This document shows, in pieces, positions 62,362 to 64,000 of a stretch of DNA of 64,000 bases. Origin of the DNA: Vibrio profundi (GTDB taxonomy: Bacteria > Pseudomonadota > Gammaproteobacteria > Enterobacterales > Vibrionaceae); the NCBI RefSeq assembly GCF_005281835.1, contig NZ_RZIS01000011.1:62001-126000 (forward strand), in the 5' to 3' direction. Every line of letters starts with the position of its first letter. Within the stretch, counting starts at the first letter, position 1. A model generated the notes under the pieces. The model saw only the letters and a list, made by a program, of their open reading frames with translations. It was not told where the DNA came from and made no database searches. Position numbers and translations under genes: made by a program.

Positions 62362-63346
62362 TTTGACGCTCCCTTTCAACCGCTTTAATTTCTGTAGCGA
62401 TCAGCAAGTGCTCCCTACCCTGACAAGGAAAGGCTGCGGTATAACTAACAGACACTGTTTTTTGTTCTGAATCGACAAAAACCGTATAAATCGACATATC
62501 GCTTTGGTAGGTTTCGTCTTGAAACTTCGCTATCGCGACATACTGCTCACTCGGAATTCGAAACAAAATAGTATCGTCGTGACAAAAGCCACTCATCACC
62601 ATCCGTTCTCCCCCCAATAAGTAGCCTTTACACTGCTGATCGACAGGCGCACTCTGATAGAAGCGTTTATCAAAATCTGTAGGTAGCATTGGTCGACGTG
62701 TTTCTTCCCAATGCTCATCAAAGGTGCCTGCAAAAGTAAGACGAGATTCAAAAAACGGTGGAACAGGACCGAAACCAGCGGTTCTAAGTTTGGCACCCGT
62801 AGGGCTCCAATCTTCTTTCGGATAAAAAACACTTGGCACGTTTTGTTCAAGCAACTCCTTATTTGAGCTGGCAATACCGCAACCAATGCGGTTGCGTATA
62901 TCACCACCAATCGCGTTTGAATAATCAATTTCTTTCTCGATGAACTCAGTCGGGCGGCTCATCGTAAGGCTGCCGCCATGTTCTATCCAAACTCGCTCAC
63001 CATGTACCGAAATTGTTTTATCAATATGCCCATCAAGTAAGAGACGGCATTCATGATAAACGACTGGTTTTTTTGAATAACTTCTCGCTTTGCCATAAAT
63101 CAGCACATCGGTATTTTGTTTGAAGTAAGCAAATTCATGATCTTCTTTCATTGCAGAAATACCAGGTTCCCCGGCGTAAACCGGATCGTCATGGATCAGC
63201 GATTCTTCTTGCTCCACCCAAGCGGTTACTTCCAATTTCCAAGTACGTTTACCAGTGACCACCCACACTTCGTTACCATTTTCATCACGTTGAAATCGAC
63301 CTTTAAGCGTGAGTTCCGGGTGTGAATCAATATCCCACAACTGCAT
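62354..63346 (-). CDS. DUF2169 T6SS adaptor-type protein
   Basis: A 330-residue protein of the DUF2169 family: VVTGKRTWKLEVTAWVEQEE, DHEFAYFKQNTDVLIYGKAR, SMSRPTEFIEKEIDYSNAIG-like text and FGPVPPFFESRLTFAGTFDE. In Agrobacterium a DUF2169 protein is needed to stabilise a DUF4150 PAAR-like effector, so this one may chaperone the DUF4150 carrier of this cluster. That partnership is inference. It overlaps both neighbouring genes. Confidence 0.78.
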   Translation of the reverse strand: MQLWDIDSHPELTLKGRFQRDENGNEVWVVTGKRTWKLEVTAWVEQEESLIHDDPVYAGEPGISAMKEDHEFAYFKQNTDVLIYGKARSYSKKPVVYHECRLLLDGHIDKTISVHGERVWIEHGGSLTMSRPTEFIEKEIDYSNAIGGDIRNRIGCGIASSNKELLEQNVPSVFYPKEDWSPTGAKLRTAGFGPVPPFFESRLTFAGTFDEHWEETRRPMLPTDFDKRFYQSAPVDQQCKGYLLGGERMVMSGFCHDDTILFRIPSEQYVAIAKFQDETYQSDMSIYTVFVDSEQKTVSVSYTAAFPCQGREHLLIATEIKAVERERQNA

Positions 63347-64000
63347 GGTTACCCCTTAAATTGAATCGTTCAGCTACCGAAGGAAGCGCTTTAAGCCTTT
63401 TGATATTCCATTCTTGTTGATGTATCGGCATCGTCGCATCCCACGGAATATAAACACGTGAATGAAGGCATGTCTGTTGCCATAACCAGCTTCTAAATGA
63501 GTCATCAATGTTCTTGTCCATCATAGCTGTCATTGTTGAGTCGAACGTCAACTCATAACCTAGTCGGGATGGAAGGCGCATAACGTGCCCATCGCTATTT
63601 CTCCAATCGGATAACAAGTTCGTTATTTCCTGCCACTCCAGTTCAATTCCTAACTGATGGGGATAAACGGGTAGTACTGAACCATAAACGACATAAAGCG
63701 CCTTTAGCCAGATTTCACCATCAACTCCATCGAGCTGTGTTAAATGATCTAGTACTTGAGGGGTTAACTCCGTATCTCCGGCAAGAGCATAATGAATAGG
63801 AGCGTCAGCCACGGTCACATCAAACTCTGAGAACTCTTTTAACTCAAGAACCTTAGCGAAAGTAAGAATGCGTGGATGGGAAATAGCAGCAGACTCAATG
63901 CCAAAATGTTGCCTGAACCATGTGCTTCTATCATGTCGAGTCAAGAGACGTTCAAACAGGTACTGATCATGCTTTGCGTTCTGGTTGACCCACTCAATAC
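63327..64000 (-). CDS. Uncharacterised T6SS-linked protein (partial)
   Basis: The minus frame is open through the right edge, giving at least 224 C-terminal residues (IEWVNQNAKHDQYLFERLLT at the edge). Text such as ITNLLSDWRNSDGHVMRLPS and GYELTFDSTMT suggests a soluble helical protein. It resembles proteins of the HEAT-like TIGR02270 type that neighbour DUF2169 in T6SS loci, but I cannot confirm this from the visible part. It overlaps DUF2169 by 20 bases. Confidence 0.6.
   Translation of the reverse strand, partial: IEWVNQNAKHDQYLFERLLTRHDRSTWFRQHFGIESAAISHPRILTFAKVLELKEFSEFDVTVADAPIHYALAGDTELTPQVLDHLTQLDGVDGEIWLKALYVVYGSVLPVYPHQLGIELEWQEITNLLSDWRNSDGHVMRLPSRLGYELTFDSTMTAMMDKNIDDSFRSWLWQQTCLHSRVYIPWDATMPIHQQEWNIKRLKALPSVAERFNLRGNHAVVGY

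Noticed and set aside
1..64000. CRISPR arrays and insertion sequences
   Set aside because: No regularly spaced short repeats, Cas proteins or transposase frames were seen; the only tandem array is the tRNA one.

Overview
The window looks like a chromosome segment of a marine Vibrio. It carries the Vibrio TonB2-type iron system (DUF3450 protein, TtpC, ExbB, ExbD, TonB, TPR protein), a nirBDC-cobA nitrite block, RavA-ViaA, a tandem tRNA-Cys/tRNA-Leu array, and a type VI secretion (T6SS) cluster whose gene order resembles T6SS1 of Vibrio parahaemolyticus. The species cannot be fixed from sequence reading alone.

Iron region (1-13.6 kb, all minus strand): fhuC-fhuD-fhuB ferric hydroxamate ABC importer (fhuB runs off the left edge), an FhuF-type reductase, the TonB2 energising operon and a TonB-dependent siderophore receptor. 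Fur-box-like sites precede four of these units. An OmpR-type two-component pair follows. Next come a NYN-domain protein, a DUF4174 protein, and the nitrite reductase (nirBD), nitrite channel (nirC) and cobA genes; cobA makes the precursor of the sirohaem that NirB needs. FNR-like and NarP-like sites lie upstream of nirB.

Middle region (20-36 kb): two methyl-accepting chemotaxis proteins, four near-identical tRNA-Cys/tRNA-Leu units of about 310 bp with one promoter and one terminator, viaA/ravA, a Nudix hydrolase, threonine aldolase, a small cytochrome c, a hydrolase-like protein of unknown role, and an RND pump with its adaptor.

T6SS region (36-64 kb). Rightmost minus-strand block: unknown protein (partial), DUF2169 protein, thiolase-fold protein without the catalytic Cys, Ser/Thr kinase, tssA, tssB, tssC, tssE, tssF, tssG. 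Central plus-strand block: a TM-anchored TssA-like protein, tssM and an Lrp-family regulator. Left minus-strand block: an outer-membrane barrel, FHA protein, tssJ, tssK, tssL, then an effector cassette. ClpV/TssH, Hcp and VgrG are not in the window.

The most striking observation is in the effector cassette. A PAAR-like DUF4150 carrier gene ends two bases before an AHH-type nuclease gene in another frame. The junction contains a 5-bp tandem duplication; removing one copy fuses both into one uninterrupted frame of about 767 codons. Downstream lies an AT-rich chain of immunity-like genes: two intact and translationally coupled, one 5'-truncated, one intact with a second homologous C-terminal tail straight after its stop codon. 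The chain ends in a decayed copy of the DUF4150 N-terminus. This looks like a toxin-immunity locus turning over by recombination.
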